Positions 7,629-16,939 of a DNA stretch of 64,000 nt are shown here, piece after piece (within the stretch, counting starts at the first letter, position 1; every line of letters begins with the position of its first letter). The notes under the pieces were generated by a model, which was given only the letters and a program-made list of their open reading frames with translations, did not search any database and was not told where the DNA came from. Source of the stretch: an uncultured Ruminococcus sp. (GTDB lineage: Bacteria > Bacillota > Clostridia > Oscillospirales > Ruminococcaceae); assembly GCA_937907215.1 (NCBI GenBank), contig CALESG010000110.1:1-64000 (forward strand). The letters are read 5' to 3'. The translations under genes were made by a program, and so were the position numbers.

Positions 7629-8943
7629 AAAAACAACTAAAACTATTATTAAAAGCACCATCACAGGCGATACCTGTATTAAAATAGACCACTCAAGCGG
7701 ACTAACTATTTATGTTGATGAAATGGAAGATTTTTCTACAACTCATGCTTTATTCGCTGCAAAATATGGTTCTATAAACACAAAATTTAAAACCTGCCAT
7801 GATGATGATTACTGTACTGTGCCTGAAGGCATTGCTCATTTTCTGGAGCATAAGCTTTTTGAAAACGAAGACTGCGATGTATTCAACCTATATGCTAAAA
7901 CAGGTGCAAATGCTAATGCATACACATCATTTGACAGAACCTGCTATCTTTTCAGCTGCTCTGACCACTATAAAGAATCACTTGAAATACTGCTTTCATT
8001 TGTGCAAAATCCTTATTTCACTCCCGAAAGCGTACAAAAAGAGCTTGGCATAATCGGACAGGAAATACAAATGACAAATGACGATCCGGGCTGGATAGTA
8101 CTTTTCAATATGCTTAGAGGTCTTTACCACAATCATCCTGTAAAAATTGACATTGCCGGCACAGAAGAAAGCATTGCACAAATTACGGATACTCTTTTGT
8201 ATCGCTGCTACAATACTTTTTACAATCTTCATAATATGGTACTTTCAGTTGCTGGCAACTGCAAAGTTGATGAAGTTCTGGAAATTGCTGACAAGCTATT
8301 GAAACCTTGTGAAGACTTGAGTTTGGAATCAGTATTTCCTGATGAACCGATGACGATCGTAAAACATGAAACAGTGGAATATGCAGCAGTTGGTACAACA
8401 ATGTTTTCACTTGGATTCAAGTGTGCTCCAAAAGATGGTTTTTGCAGTACAAAAGCAAGAACAGAAGCATATCTTGCAATACAGATACTCGCTAATGCAT
8501 CTTCCGAACTTTATCGTTCACTTATGGATGACGGACTGATAAACAATGTTTTTGCAAGCGAAATATTCAACGGTGACGGATATTTTACAATCATATTTGA
8601 AGGTGAATCACCGGATCCAAATACTGTAAAAGATAGAATTATAGAAGCGATCTATAACGCTAAGAAAAACGGTCTTGACAAAGAACTTTTTGATGAAGTT
8701 TTAAAATCAACATACGGTGAAATGATAATTGATACAAACAATGTAGGCTCTATGGCAAACATCATGTTGAATGCTCATCTAAATGGTGACGCTTCTCCGT
8801 TTGATACTATAAAATTATTATCAAAAATGACGATCGATGATGTAAACAGATTTGTATGTGACGAAATAGATCCACAGCTATATTCTCTTTCAATTGTAAA
8901 GAACAGTCAAAACCGTCATGCGGAAGGAGATGTACAGCAATGA
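7621..8943 (+). CDS. yfmH: YfmH: M16 zinc peptidase, EF-P modification-associated
   Basis: A 440-residue M16 metallopeptidase. The zinc motif HFLEH is present in GIAHFLEHKLFE (about residues 69-80), with the third zinc ligand expected in GIIGQEIQM further on. It is predicted to be the active half of the YfmF/YfmH pair. The ATG at 7621 is chosen because AGGAGG lies just upstream and it overlaps the yfmF stop; a longer frame from 7537 would run into yfmF. It ends in a 4-nt ATGA overlap with lgt, so yfmF-yfmH-lgt-folD reads as one operon. Confidence 0.88.
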   Translation: MSKKTTKTIIKSTITGDTCIKIDHSSGLTIYVDEMEDFSTTHALFAAKYGSINTKFKTCHDDDYCTVPEGIAHFLEHKLFENEDCDVFNLYAKTGANANAYTSFDRTCYLFSCSDHYKESLEILLSFVQNPYFTPESVQKELGIIGQEIQMTNDDPGWIVLFNMLRGLYHNHPVKIDIAGTEESIAQITDTLLYRCYNTFYNLHNMVLSVAGNCKVDEVLEIADKLLKPCEDLSLESVFPDEPMTIVKHETVEYAAVGTTMFSLGFKCAPKDGFCSTKARTEAYLAIQILANASSELYRSLMDDGLINNVFASEIFNGDGYFTIIFEGESPDPNTVKDRIIEAIYNAKKNGLDKELFDEVLKSTYGEMIIDTNNVGSMANIMLNAHLNGDASPFDTIKLLSKMTIDDVNRFVCDEIDPQLYSLSIVKNSQNRHAEGDVQQ

Positions 8944-10067
8944 GCGAAGAATATTTGAATCTACAGCATGACCAGGTGGCTTTTCCAAAACTTGGGTTGA
9001 TATTTGACTTGGATTCCACTGCGTTTACAATATTCGGCGTTGATATTCAATGGTACGGATTGCTGATAACTTTTGGTATGCTGCTTGCAATAATTTTTGC
9101 ATTCTCTCAAATGAAACGTTACGGCATAGTCGCTGACCGTGCTATTGATGCTATTATAGGCGGTATTATAGGCGGTATTGTAGGTGCAAGAACTTATTAT
9201 GTTATACTTGAATGGGATCAATACAAAGATAACCCTGTAGATATTTTCAATATACGTCTTGGCGGCCTGGCTATTTACGGCGGTATAATAGGAGCGATCC
9301 TTGTTGGCGGAATAGTCGCAAAACTGCGCAAAGTGAAATTGCTGCCTTTGCTTGACATTGTCGGTCAGGGTTTTCTTATAGGACAATGCATTGGAAGATG
9401 GGGAAATTTCTTTAATCAAGAAGCTTTCGGCTGCAACACCGATTCTATTTTTGGCATGACAGGCGGAAGAATTCAAAGCTGGATCACTTCTAACTATGCA
9501 AATACTAACTGCTATAATAATTTGCAAGTTAATTTAGATCCTAATATGCCTGTACATCCATGCTTTTTATATGAATCCATATGGTGCCTTTTAGGATTTA
9601 TTCTACTTGCAGTTACTGCAAAAAAATGGCGTAAATTTGATGGACAAGTTTTCCTTATATACATCGCTTGGTACGGTCTTGGACGCTCATTTATAGAAGG
9701 ACTTAGAACTGACAGCCTTGTAATAGGCAATATACGTGTTTCTCAGGCTTTGTCAATATTATGCGTAGTCATATCCGTTGCTCTTCTAATTATAATCGGC
9801 TCAAAGGTAAAGAGGCTGGGAAGCGATTATAAACTTTACTGTGAAACAGACGAGTCAAAAGAACTTCTTATGCAGGCAAAAGAAGCTCGTTTAAAAGATA
9901 AGTCTAAATCAAAAACCAATAAAAATATTCAAGAAAAAGAACCTGAAGATAAAAATACTGAAAAATCAAAAGATTCTCAAACAGATGAAAATAGTCAAAA
10001 CAATGCAGATAATGCAAACAACATAAATAATGAAACAGCTGATGCTGACAAAAACAAGGAGGAATAA
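8940..10067 (+). CDS. lgt: Prolipoprotein diacylglyceryl transferase
   Basis: An integral membrane enzyme that moves diacylglycerol from phosphatidylglycerol to the lipobox cysteine of prelipoproteins. Several membrane segments are visible, with the family motifs GGIVGARTYYV and GRWGNFFNQEAFG (the latter near residue 156) and a C-terminal GLRTDSL. The usual IHGG is IYGG here (LGGLAIYGGIIGA), a variant at the position of the E. coli His103. Residues after about 300 form a hydrophilic Lys/Glu/Asn tail of roughly 75 residues, making the protein (375) longer than usual. Its substrates in this window include the lipoproteins at 34391, 46136, 61085, 61303 and 62429. Confidence 0.93.
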   Translation: MSEEYLNLQHDQVAFPKLGLIFDLDSTAFTIFGVDIQWYGLLITFGMLLAIIFAFSQMKRYGIVADRAIDAIIGGIIGGIVGARTYYVILEWDQYKDNPVDIFNIRLGGLAIYGGIIGAILVGGIVAKLRKVKLLPLLDIVGQGFLIGQCIGRWGNFFNQEAFGCNTDSIFGMTGGRIQSWITSNYANTNCYNNLQVNLDPNMPVHPCFLYESIWCLLGFILLAVTAKKWRKFDGQVFLIYIAWYGLGRSFIEGLRTDSLVIGNIRVSQALSILCVVISVALLIIIGSKVKRLGSDYKLYCETDESKELLMQAKEARLKDKSKSKTNKNIQEKEPEDKNTEKSKDSQTDENSQNNADNANNINNETADADKNKEE

Positions 10068-10069
10068 TT

Positions 10070-10930
10070 ATGTCAAAAATCATAAGCGGAAAGACAGTAT
10101 CCGCAGAAGTTCGTGAAAATCTTAAAAAGGAAACAGAGGCACTTATTGAATCCGCAGGAATATATCCGGGATTGGCAGTAATTCTTGTAGGAAATGATCC
10201 GGCATCTCAGGTTTATGTACGCAACAAACAGCTTGCCTGTGAAGAACTGGGATTCCACGCATTTGAATACAAACTCAGTGAAAACACTACTCAAGAACAG
10301 CTGCTTGATCTTATCAATATTCTAAATAAAGATAAAAAAGTACATGGTATATTAGTACAGCTTCCTCTTCCGGATCACTTGGATGAAAAATCAGTACTAT
10401 ATTCAATCACACCGGAAAAAGATGTTGACGCATTCCATCCGCTGAATGTAGGCAAAATCATGATAGGAAATTACGATGTACTTCCTTGTACACCGGCTGG
10501 CGTTATGGAAATGATTGATTGGGCTGGAATAGAAATATCCGGAAAAAAGTGCGTTGTTGTAGGAAGAAGCAACATTGTTGGCAAACCTATGGCTATGCTT
10601 CTTCTTCAGAGAAGCGGAACTGTAACGATATGTCACTCCAAAACAAAAAACCTGAAGGAAGTATGTGCTGATGCTGACATTCTGGTTGTAGCTATAGGAA
10701 AGCCTAAATTCGTCACCGCTGATATGGTAAAGGAAGGTGCAGTTGTAATTGACGTTGGCATTAACAGAGATGAAAACAACAAACTCTGCGGTGATGTTGA
10801 TTATGAAAATGTAGAGCCAAAGGCAAGCTTTATAACTCCTGTTCCTGGTGGCGTTGGACCTATGACAATAACAATGCTTATGAAAAACACTCTCCATGCA
10901 GCTAAACTTCAAAATGGAATTAAAGATTAA
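10070..10930 (+). CDS. folD: Bifunctional methylenetetrahydrofolate dehydrogenase/cyclohydrolase
   Basis: Interconverts 5,10-methylene-THF, methenyl-THF and 10-formyl-THF with NADP+, supplying one-carbon units. The 286 residues include the substrate-site stretch VYVRNKQ, QLPLPDHLD, the cofactor loop VVGRSNIVGKPMA and the C-terminal PVPGGVGPMT. It starts 3 nt after lgt ends with a clear AAGGAGG SD and is the last gene of the yfmF operon. Confidence 0.96.
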   Translation: MSKIISGKTVSAEVRENLKKETEALIESAGIYPGLAVILVGNDPASQVYVRNKQLACEELGFHAFEYKLSENTTQEQLLDLINILNKDKKVHGILVQLPLPDHLDEKSVLYSITPEKDVDAFHPLNVGKIMIGNYDVLPCTPAGVMEMIDWAGIEISGKKCVVVGRSNIVGKPMAMLLLQRSGTVTICHSKTKNLKEVCADADILVVAIGKPKFVTADMVKEGAVVIDVGINRDENNKLCGDVDYENVEPKASFITPVPGGVGPMTITMLMKNTLHAAKLQNGIKD

Positions 10931-10985
10931 AAGCAAGCTGTCGCCATGATGATCAAGAGATTGATTTAAATTGCATCGCACATAC

Positions 10986-11001
10986 GCACGCTTATGCGTG
11001 C
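10986..11001. other. Perfect hairpin after folD
   Basis: gcacgc-ttat-gcgtgc is flanked by further partial pairing (cacata/tgtgtt). It has no T-tract and lies between folD and the main terminator, so it may stabilise the 3' end. Confidence 0.45.
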
Positions 11002-11023
11002 TGTGTTCGAATCGACAAATAGC

Positions 11024-11067
11024 AAAAAAGGCTGTTGCAATTAAAATTTCTGCAACAGCCTTTTTTT
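11024..11067. terminator. Bidirectional terminator between folD and acpP
   Basis: A ggctgttgca/tgcaacagcc stem with A-tract on the left and T-tract on the right serves both convergent operons. Confidence 0.85.
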
Positions 11068-11090
11068 AACTATTTTATTTTGCTTGAATC

Positions 11091-11321
11091 TTATTCAGCA
11101 GCGTTGTCAATGTAATTTACAATGTCGCCAACTGTCTTGATGTTTTCAACATCTTCATCTTCGATCTTAACTTCAAATGCATCTTCAACAGACATTACCA
11201 GGTCAACAATATCCAAAGAATCAGCACCGAGATCGTCCTGAATATTAGCCTCCATTGTTACCTTGTCTTCCTCAACATCAAGCTGATCTACAATGAGTTC
11301 CTTAATCTTGTCAAATGTCAT
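11091..11321 (-). CDS. acpP: Acyl carrier protein
   Basis: A 76-residue acidic carrier that holds acyl chains on phosphopantetheine during fatty acid synthesis. Ser35 in [10 protein letters not shown] is the attachment site. The SD TTTGGAGG precedes the ATG. It is the last gene of the fatty acid run, separated from accA by 231 nt that contain repeat element B. In many Bacillota acpP lies near fabD, so this place is unusual. The gap may hold its own promoter, but I see no convincing one. Confidence 0.95.
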   Translation of the reverse strand: MTFDKIKELIVDQLDVEEDKVTMEANIQDDLGADSLDIVDLVMSVEDAFEVKIEDEDVENIKTVGDIVNYIDNAAE

Positions 11322-11388
11322 TTCAAAATTCCTCCAAATATTTTATTTTTGGGTAGTTTTAACCCAGAATGTATATAATCAATGTGCC

Positions 11389-11555
11389 TAGAAATTGTGT
11401 TCATAAGGAAGCTGTGCGGATTTTTGAGCATAATTTTTACGAGTGCAAGGCGAGAAAGCGAAAGCATACTGACGTATGATGAGCTTTTGTTGGCACAAAC
11501 ATCGGCAAATTTCGCCGAAAAAACGTGCAGCTTATCCTATGAACACAAGTTCTTA
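11389..11555. repeat. Intergenic inverted-repeat element B
   Basis: A 167-nt copy between acpP and accA. The ends ttgtgttcataagga and tcctatgaacacaa form a long imperfect inverted repeat. The centre has catac-tgac-gtatg at 11465-11478. Its terminal TTAA (TTAAGAAC read on the minus strand) supplies the accA stop codon TAA at 11553-11555. Confidence 0.8.
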
Positions 11556-12362
11556 AATAAACACACCAATTTTCCTAAACTTAGTATACCGTTCTTTTAG
11601 CAAAAGGTCAATATCTTTTTTAGATTTTTCTGCAACAATTTTAGCCAAATATTCTTTCATATTTTCTGAGATTTTGTACAAATCGTTTACTGCATCTGTA
11701 TCAGACTCTGAAATTATTGCTTCTGCTACACCAAATTCAACCATATCTTCAGCAGTTATGTGCAAAACTTCACAAGCTTCCTGTTCACGTGACGCATCTT
11801 TCCAAAGAATAGAGGCTGCACCTCTAGGTGAAATAGGTGTATATAAGGCGTTCTCAAGCATAGCCAGAGCATCGCATACACCAAGTGCAAGTGCACCGCC
11901 GCTTCCGCCTTCGCTAAGTACAATTGAAATTACCGGCGTTTTAAGTGACATAAACTCTGCAATATTCTTCGCAATAGCTTCTCCCTGTCCACGCTTTTCG
12001 GCTTCTACGCCGCAAAATGCACCGGGTGTATCTATAAAACAAATAACAGGTCTATGAAATTTCTCTGCCTGACGTGCAAGACGAAGTGCCTTGCGGTATC
12101 CTTCAGGATGCGGCATTGCAAAATTAGATGCCTTGTTTTCCTGTATATTTCTACCCTTTACTTCAGCTATAATAGTAACAGGAGTTCCACAGATTCTGCC
12201 TATTCCACCAAGAATAGCTCCATCATCGCCTACTCCTCTGTCGCCGTGAAGTTCATAGAAATCCTCAAAAACAAGCGGCAGATAATCACGAATAGTCGGT
12301 CGTGTTTTATCATGAATAATAGACATTCGTTCCCATGCTGTTCTTGTATTAACTCTTTTCAT
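11553..12362 (-). CDS. accA: Acetyl-CoA carboxylase carboxyltransferase subunit alpha
   Basis: With AccD it transfers CO2 from carboxybiotin-AccB to acetyl-CoA to make malonyl-CoA. The 269 residues include ELHGDR, EVKGRN, FIDTPGAFCGVEAEKRGQG and SEGGSGGALALG. ATG 12362 is chosen because AGGAGG is at the right distance and accD ends 5 nt away; a longer frame reaching 12431 would overlap accD. It is shorter at the N-terminus than the E. coli subunit, as in many Bacillota. The stop codon lies in repeat element B, so the last residues may be altered by that insertion. Confidence 0.93.
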   Translation of the reverse strand: MKRVNTRTAWERMSIIHDKTRPTIRDYLPLVFEDFYELHGDRGVGDDGAILGGIGRICGTPVTIIAEVKGRNIQENKASNFAMPHPEGYRKALRLARQAEKFHRPVICFIDTPGAFCGVEAEKRGQGEAIAKNIAEFMSLKTPVISIVLSEGGSGGALALGVCDALAMLENALYTPISPRGAASILWKDASREQEACEVLHITAEDMVEFGVAEAIISESDTDAVNDLYKISENMKEYLAKIVAEKSKKDIDLLLKERYTKFRKIGVFI

Positions 12363-12366
12363 CGCT

Positions 12367-13224
12367 TCACACCTCCTGCTTTTTTGATTCTGCATTATAT
12401 CCGTGAAGCTTAAGCAAATGAGAAAGCACACTGCGCATCTTGTTGCGTCTTACAATCATATCAACAAATCCATGTTCCAACTGAAATTCTGCCAGCTGGA
12501 AATCATTAGGCAAATGCTGCTTTATCGTTCCTTCAATAACACGTCTGCCTGCAAATCCAATAAGAACCTTTGGCTCTGCTATTATAATATCACCGAGTGA
12601 TGCAAATGATGCTGTTACACCGCCTGTTGTAGGATCGGTCATTACAGTTATGTAAAGCTGTCCGGCTTCATTGTGTTTCTGCACAGCGGCAGAAGTTTTT
12701 GCCATCTGCATAAGAGATATGATTCCCTCTTGCATTCTTGCTCCGCCTGAAGCTGTAAAAGCAACTACAGGAAGTTTATTTTCCGCTGCATATTCAAATG
12801 CACGTGTAATTTTCTCACCGACAACGCTGCCCATAGACGCCATCATAAAGTTTGAATCCATTACTATCAAAACAGTTTTGCTGCCTTTTATTGTACACAT
12901 ACCAGTAACTACAGCGTCCTTAAGACCGGTCTTTTGCTGTAAATCTGCCACCTTTTGAGCGTAACCCGGAAATTCCAATGGGTCAGCACTGCAAAGATCT
13001 TTATCAAACTCTACAAAAGAACCGCCATCAGCAGTTATTGATATTCTTTCAGCAGCCGTCAGTCTGGCATGATACTGACAATTCGGGCAGACTTTTCCAA
13101 GCTCTGCAAGTTTCTGCTGAGTTATAGATGCTCCGCAGCGTGGGCATTTAAACATTGGCACTGCGGATTCAGGGTCATCACCATTAAAACGCTTTGTGAC
13201 CGTTTTAAACAAATCTTCTAACAT
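12367..13224 (-). CDS. accD: Acetyl-CoA carboxylase carboxyltransferase subunit beta
   Basis: Partner of AccA in the carboxyltransferase half-reaction. The N-terminus carries a four-cysteine zinc ribbon (CPRCGASIT...CPNCQYH, about residues 24-46). The crotonase-like core has TASGGARMQEG and MTDPTTGGVTASFA. The length of 285 is typical. It is tightly packed between accC and accA in the fatty acid operon. Confidence 0.95.
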   Translation of the reverse strand: MLEDLFKTVTKRFNGDDPESAVPMFKCPRCGASITQQKLAELGKVCPNCQYHARLTAAERISITADGGSFVEFDKDLCSADPLEFPGYAQKVADLQQKTGLKDAVVTGMCTIKGSKTVLIVMDSNFMMASMGSVVGEKITRAFEYAAENKLPVVAFTASGGARMQEGIISLMQMAKTSAAVQKHNEAGQLYITVMTDPTTGGVTASFASLGDIIIAEPKVLIGFAGRRVIEGTIKQHLPNDFQLAEFQLEHGFVDMIVRRNKMRSVLSHLLKLHGYNAESKKQEV

Positions 13225-13285
13225 ATCGTATCACCATATTACAGCTGCCTTATGCAGCCTGTCCTCTTCCATTATGATTATGATC

Positions 13286-14644
13286 TTATGATTTTTTCAG
13301 CTGTTCCAGATAATTCATCAGAAAAGCGTTGTCATAATTTCCTTCTTCAAAATCTTGATTTTTAAGAAGCTTCAACTGGAAATCTATATTCGTATCTATT
13401 CCTTCTACAATAAATTCAGCCAGAGCCAGACGCATTTTCATAATGGCTTCTTTTCTTGTAGGTGCATGAACAATGAGCTTTGCAATCATTGAATCATAAT
13501 AAGGTGGAATTGTATATCCCTGATATACTGCACTGTCAATTCTAACTCCCGGACCTCCAGGTATGTAAAGTGCATCTATTGTACCAGGTGACGGACGAAA
13601 ATCCAAATCAGGATTTTCTGCATTTATACGGCACTCTATTGAATGACCGGTAAGCTTTATATCCTCCTGCTTAAACGGCAGCTTTTCACCCTGTGCAATT
13701 TTAAGCTGCATTTGTACAAGGTCAATTCCTGTTACAAATTCTGTTACAGGGTGTTCTACTTGGATACGTGTATTCATTTCCATAAAATAGAAATTTCTAT
13801 CCTTATCAACAAGAAATTCTATCGTGCCTGCATTGCAGTAGCCTGCTGCTTTAGCGGCCTTTACAGCTGCCTCCTGCATTTTTTGTCTTAGTTCATCCGT
13901 CATAAGCGGGCTTGGACTTTCCTCCAATACCTTCTGATTGCGACGCTGCATACTACAGTCACGTTCGCCCAATGCCACTGTATTGCCGAATGAATCTGCT
14001 AAGATCTGTATTTCAACATGATGTGGGCCAACAATAAGCTTTTCAATGTAAACATCATCATTTCCAAAAAACTTCAAAGCTTCGTCCTTGGCAAGTGTGA
14101 GCTGTGCTTCCATCTGCTCATCATTGTCGACTCTTCTTATACCTCTGCCGCCGCCGCCTGCCGATGCTTTTACAAGTACAGGATAACCTATTTCAGCTGC
14201 AATTTTCTTTGCATCCTCTACTGAACCAACAACACCATCTGAACCAGGAATTACAGGAACTCCTGCTGCTTTCATAGTTTCTTTGGCGTTAGCCTTGTCA
14301 CCAAGCATTAAAATAGATTCCGGTGTAGGACCCACAAATGTTATGCCATGCTCTCTGCAAAGTGCTGCAAATTCTGCACTTTCAGATAAAAATCCAAAAC
14401 CAGGGTGAATTGCATCTGCACCTGTATTCTCACACGCTGCAATGAGTGCCTGCATATTGAGATAACTATCTTTTGTAGCCGGAGGCCCTATACAAACAGA
14501 CTCATCAGAGATCTTTGAATGTATGGCAGATCTGTCAGCTGTTGAATATACTGTTACACAATGAAATCCAAGTTCACGACAGGCACGTATAATTCTTACT
14601 GCGATCTCACCACGGTTAGCGATTAAAACTTTACTGAAACTCAT
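13286..14644 (-). CDS. accC: Biotin carboxylase subunit of acetyl-CoA carboxylase
   Basis: ATP-grasp enzyme that carboxylates biotin on AccB using bicarbonate. Marks are KVLIANRGEIAVRIIRA at the N-terminus, the glycine-rich loop KASAGGGGRGIR and MEMNTRIQVEHPVTE. The start is put at ATG 14644 (452 residues), where AAGGAAG is 8 nt upstream; an in-frame TTG two codons earlier is too close to the SD. It lies 13 nt after fabZ in the operon. Confidence 0.95.
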   Translation of the reverse strand: MSFSKVLIANRGEIAVRIIRACRELGFHCVTVYSTADRSAIHSKISDESVCIGPPATKDSYLNMQALIAACENTGADAIHPGFGFLSESAEFAALCREHGITFVGPTPESILMLGDKANAKETMKAAGVPVIPGSDGVVGSVEDAKKIAAEIGYPVLVKASAGGGGRGIRRVDNDEQMEAQLTLAKDEALKFFGNDDVYIEKLIVGPHHVEIQILADSFGNTVALGERDCSMQRRNQKVLEESPSPLMTDELRQKMQEAAVKAAKAAGYCNAGTIEFLVDKDRNFYFMEMNTRIQVEHPVTEFVTGIDLVQMQLKIAQGEKLPFKQEDIKLTGHSIECRINAENPDLDFRPSPGTIDALYIPGGPGVRIDSAVYQGYTIPPYYDSMIAKLIVHAPTRKEAIMKMRLALAEFIVEGIDTNIDFQLKLLKNQDFEEGNYDNAFLMNYLEQLKKS

Positions 14645-14657
14645 AAGCAATGCTTCC

Positions 14658-15095
14658 TTACTTTTCTACGGCAAATTTTATCTCGCAGGTAACAGCTTTC
14701 TTTCCATCGACAGATGCAGTAGCTTTGCCTACGCCTATAGGTCCTCTTTGACTAATGATCTCAACTTCAAGGTCAAGAACATCACCCGGTACTACCTGAC
14801 GGCGGAACTTTGCCTTATCAATACCTGCAAAAAGTGCAATTTTTCCCTTGAACTCCGGCTGAGAGAGAATACATACTGCACCTGTCTGAGCCAGCATTTC
14901 AACCATAAGAACACCAGGTGTTACAGGTTTCTCCGGAAAATGTCCCTTGAACCAATAGTCATCTTCCTTTATATATTTACGTGCAACAACACGTTTGCCT
15001 TCTTCCATTTCTAATACTTCATCTATAAGAAGAAATGGGTCACGATGAGGTATTACCTCCATGATCTGTTCTCTGTTCATCAAAACATCTGCCAT
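14658..15095 (-). CDS. fabZ: 3-hydroxyacyl-ACP dehydratase FabZ
   Basis: Dehydrates beta-hydroxyacyl-ACP in each elongation round. The 145-residue hot-dog protein contains IPHRDPFLLIDEV and the catalytic His of HFPEKPVTPGVLMVE, with the Glu/Asp position in EMLAQTG. SD AGGAGG precedes ATG 15095. It sits between accB and accC. No fabA or fabM is in the window. Confidence 0.95.
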   Translation of the reverse strand: MADVLMNREQIMEVIPHRDPFLLIDEVLEMEEGKRVVARKYIKEDDYWFKGHFPEKPVTPGVLMVEMLAQTGAVCILSQPEFKGKIALFAGIDKAKFRRQVVPGDVLDLEVEIISQRGPIGVGKATASVDGKKAVTCEIKFAVEK

Positions 15096-15116
15096 TTGCT
15101 AAACCTCCTGTATATT

Positions 15117-15596
15117 TCAGCGAATACGCATAATCGGTTGATCATATTCTACTGCTTCTCCATTTGAAACAAGTATTTCATCTACAACACCATCAAAGTC
15201 GCTTGTAACTTCATTCATAAGTTTCATTGACTCAATAATCATCAATACATCGCCTTTTTTAACAGTGTCGCCAACTTTTACATAAGGTTCATCATCAGGA
15301 CTTGCTGATGCATAAAATGTTCCAACCAGCGGAGCTTTTACTATATTTCCAACAGGTGCTTCTTCCTTCTTTGCAGATGTATCAGCAGCTGCTTCTGTTG
15401 GCTCTGCATTTACTGCCGGTACAGCTTCCTGAATTGCCGGAACATATGGAGCAGCGGCAGACTGCATTATCTGAACAGGCTGCTTAGCAGTTCCCTCAAT
15501 AACAAGCTCATATTCATCTGTCTTTAATTTGAGCTTTTCAAGCTTATACTCTGAAACGGCTTTTGCAAGCTCTTTTATTTCATCAATAGTATACAT
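15117..15596 (-). CDS. accB: Biotin carboxyl carrier protein of acetyl-CoA carboxylase
   Basis: Carries biotin between AccC and the AccAD carboxyltransferase. The C-terminal biotinyl domain (about 80-159) has the acceptor Lys125 in ESMKLMNEV, a variant of the usual EAMKM. An Ala/Pro/Glu-rich linker covers about 45-80, and the N-terminus is the usual short helical region (IDEIKELAKAVSEYKLEKLKL). Biotinylation should be by the BirA at 31543. SD AAAGGAG precedes ATG 15596. Confidence 0.95.
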   Translation of the reverse strand: MYTIDEIKELAKAVSEYKLEKLKLKTDEYELVIEGTAKQPVQIMQSAAAPYVPAIQEAVPAVNAEPTEAAADTSAKKEEAPVGNIVKAPLVGTFYASASPDDEPYVKVGDTVKKGDVLMIIESMKLMNEVTSDFDGVVDEILVSNGEAVEYDQPIMRIR

Positions 15597-15608
15597 CTCT
15601 ATTCTCCT

Positions 15609-16847
15609 TTAGTCTTCGATCTTCTTGAAGCACAGCGTTGCATTGTGTCCGCCAAAGCCTAAAGAATTTGACAAAACAGCCTTTACAGGCATTTGAACCG
15701 GACCGTCTGTACAATAATCAAGATCACACTCTTCGTCAGGTGTTGTGTATCCAATAGTCTGATGAATGAAATCATCCTTGATAGACAGAGCAGAAACAAT
15801 AGCTTCTACTGCACCTGTACCGCCAAGCATATGACCAGTCATAGACTTTGTGGAATTTATCTTTACCTTGCGTGCGTTTTCTTCACCTAAAGCAATCTTT
15901 ATTGCCCTTGTTTCATACTTATCATTAAGACCTGTTGAAGTGCCATGTGCATTTATATAGGTAATATCCTCCGGAGCAAGACCGGCTTCTTCATAGGAAT
16001 TCTTCATGGCTCTTGCAGCAGCTTCACATTCTGGTGAAGGTGATGTCATATGATAAGCATCACAAGTTGCACCATAGCCTGCGAGTTCACAATAGATCTT
16101 TGCTCCTCTTGCCTTTGCATGTTCATATTCTTCAAGCATAAGAACGCCTGCACCTTCTCCCAATACAAAACCGCTTCTGTTCTTATCAAACGGCGTAGAT
16201 GCCTTTGCAGGATCGGTTTCACGTGTGAGAGCTTTCATAGTTTTAAATCCGCCGATAGTAAATTCCGTTACAGTAGACTCAGTACCGCCGCAAAGGCAAG
16301 CGTCTAAATATCCATCCTTTATCTTACGGAATGCCTCACCTATCGCATGAGTAGCAGATGCACAAGCTGTAACAGTAGCAAAGTTATCGCCTCTGAAATT
16401 TGTTTTCATAGCGATCTCGCCTGCTGCCATATTAGATATCATCATAGGAACGAAAAACGGTGAGATTCTGTTTGGACCTTTTTCCAGATACTTTTTATGT
16501 TCCTGCTGTGTCATTTCCAAACCACCTATACCGCAGCCAATAATAACACCGCACTTGTAAACATCAAGATCTTTCATATCACTGCCACAGTCTTCAATAG
16601 CCTGCTTTGCAGAAGCAACTGCAAACTGGGTAAAACGTTCCATATGGCGAATATCCTTTTTGTCACAATAAACAGTAGGGTCAAAATCACGTACGATTCC
16701 TGCTACGCTTACACCTACTTCTGTTGTATCGAAACTGTCAATTTTAGAAATTCCCAGTTTTCCTGCTTTAACATTATTCCAAAATGTAGGAACATCACAA
16801 CCAAGAGGATTTACAGTTCCCATACCGGTAATAACTACTCTTCTCAT
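15609..16847 (-). CDS. fabF: 3-oxoacyl-ACP synthase II (FabF)
   Basis: Elongating condensing enzyme using malonyl-ACP. The 412 residues include the N-terminal VVITGMGTVNPLG, the active-site cysteine in TVTACASATHAIGEA (about residue 164), the histidines of NAHGTSTGLNDKYE and the lysine/histidine stretch STKSMTGHMLGGTGA. The ribosome site before ATG 16847 is weak (GCAGAG), and fabG lies 92 nt upstream, a larger gap than elsewhere in the operon. Confidence 0.96.
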   Translation of the reverse strand: MRRVVITGMGTVNPLGCDVPTFWNNVKAGKLGISKIDSFDTTEVGVSVAGIVRDFDPTVYCDKKDIRHMERFTQFAVASAKQAIEDCGSDMKDLDVYKCGVIIGCGIGGLEMTQQEHKKYLEKGPNRISPFFVPMMISNMAAGEIAMKTNFRGDNFATVTACASATHAIGEAFRKIKDGYLDACLCGGTESTVTEFTIGGFKTMKALTRETDPAKASTPFDKNRSGFVLGEGAGVLMLEEYEHAKARGAKIYCELAGYGATCDAYHMTSPSPECEAAARAMKNSYEEAGLAPEDITYINAHGTSTGLNDKYETRAIKIALGEENARKVKINSTKSMTGHMLGGTGAVEAIVSALSIKDDFIHQTIGYTTPDEECDLDYCTDGPVQMPVKAVLSNSLGFGGHNATLCFKKIED

Positions 16848-16939
16848 AAATATATTTCACTCTGCCAAATTATCATAATAACAGATAATACTTCAGCAAA
16901 CTCCTTTCTGATTAAATAAATAAATTCAATACAGTTTTA

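Noticed and set aside
8961..9527. Long minus-strand frame opposite lgt
   Set aside because: It is the antisense of the lgt coding region, rich in Tyr, Ser and Cys, with no ribosome site; lgt is certain.
10403..10981. 192-codon minus-strand frame opposite folD
   Set aside because: Antisense of folD with no ribosome site or homologue-like pattern.
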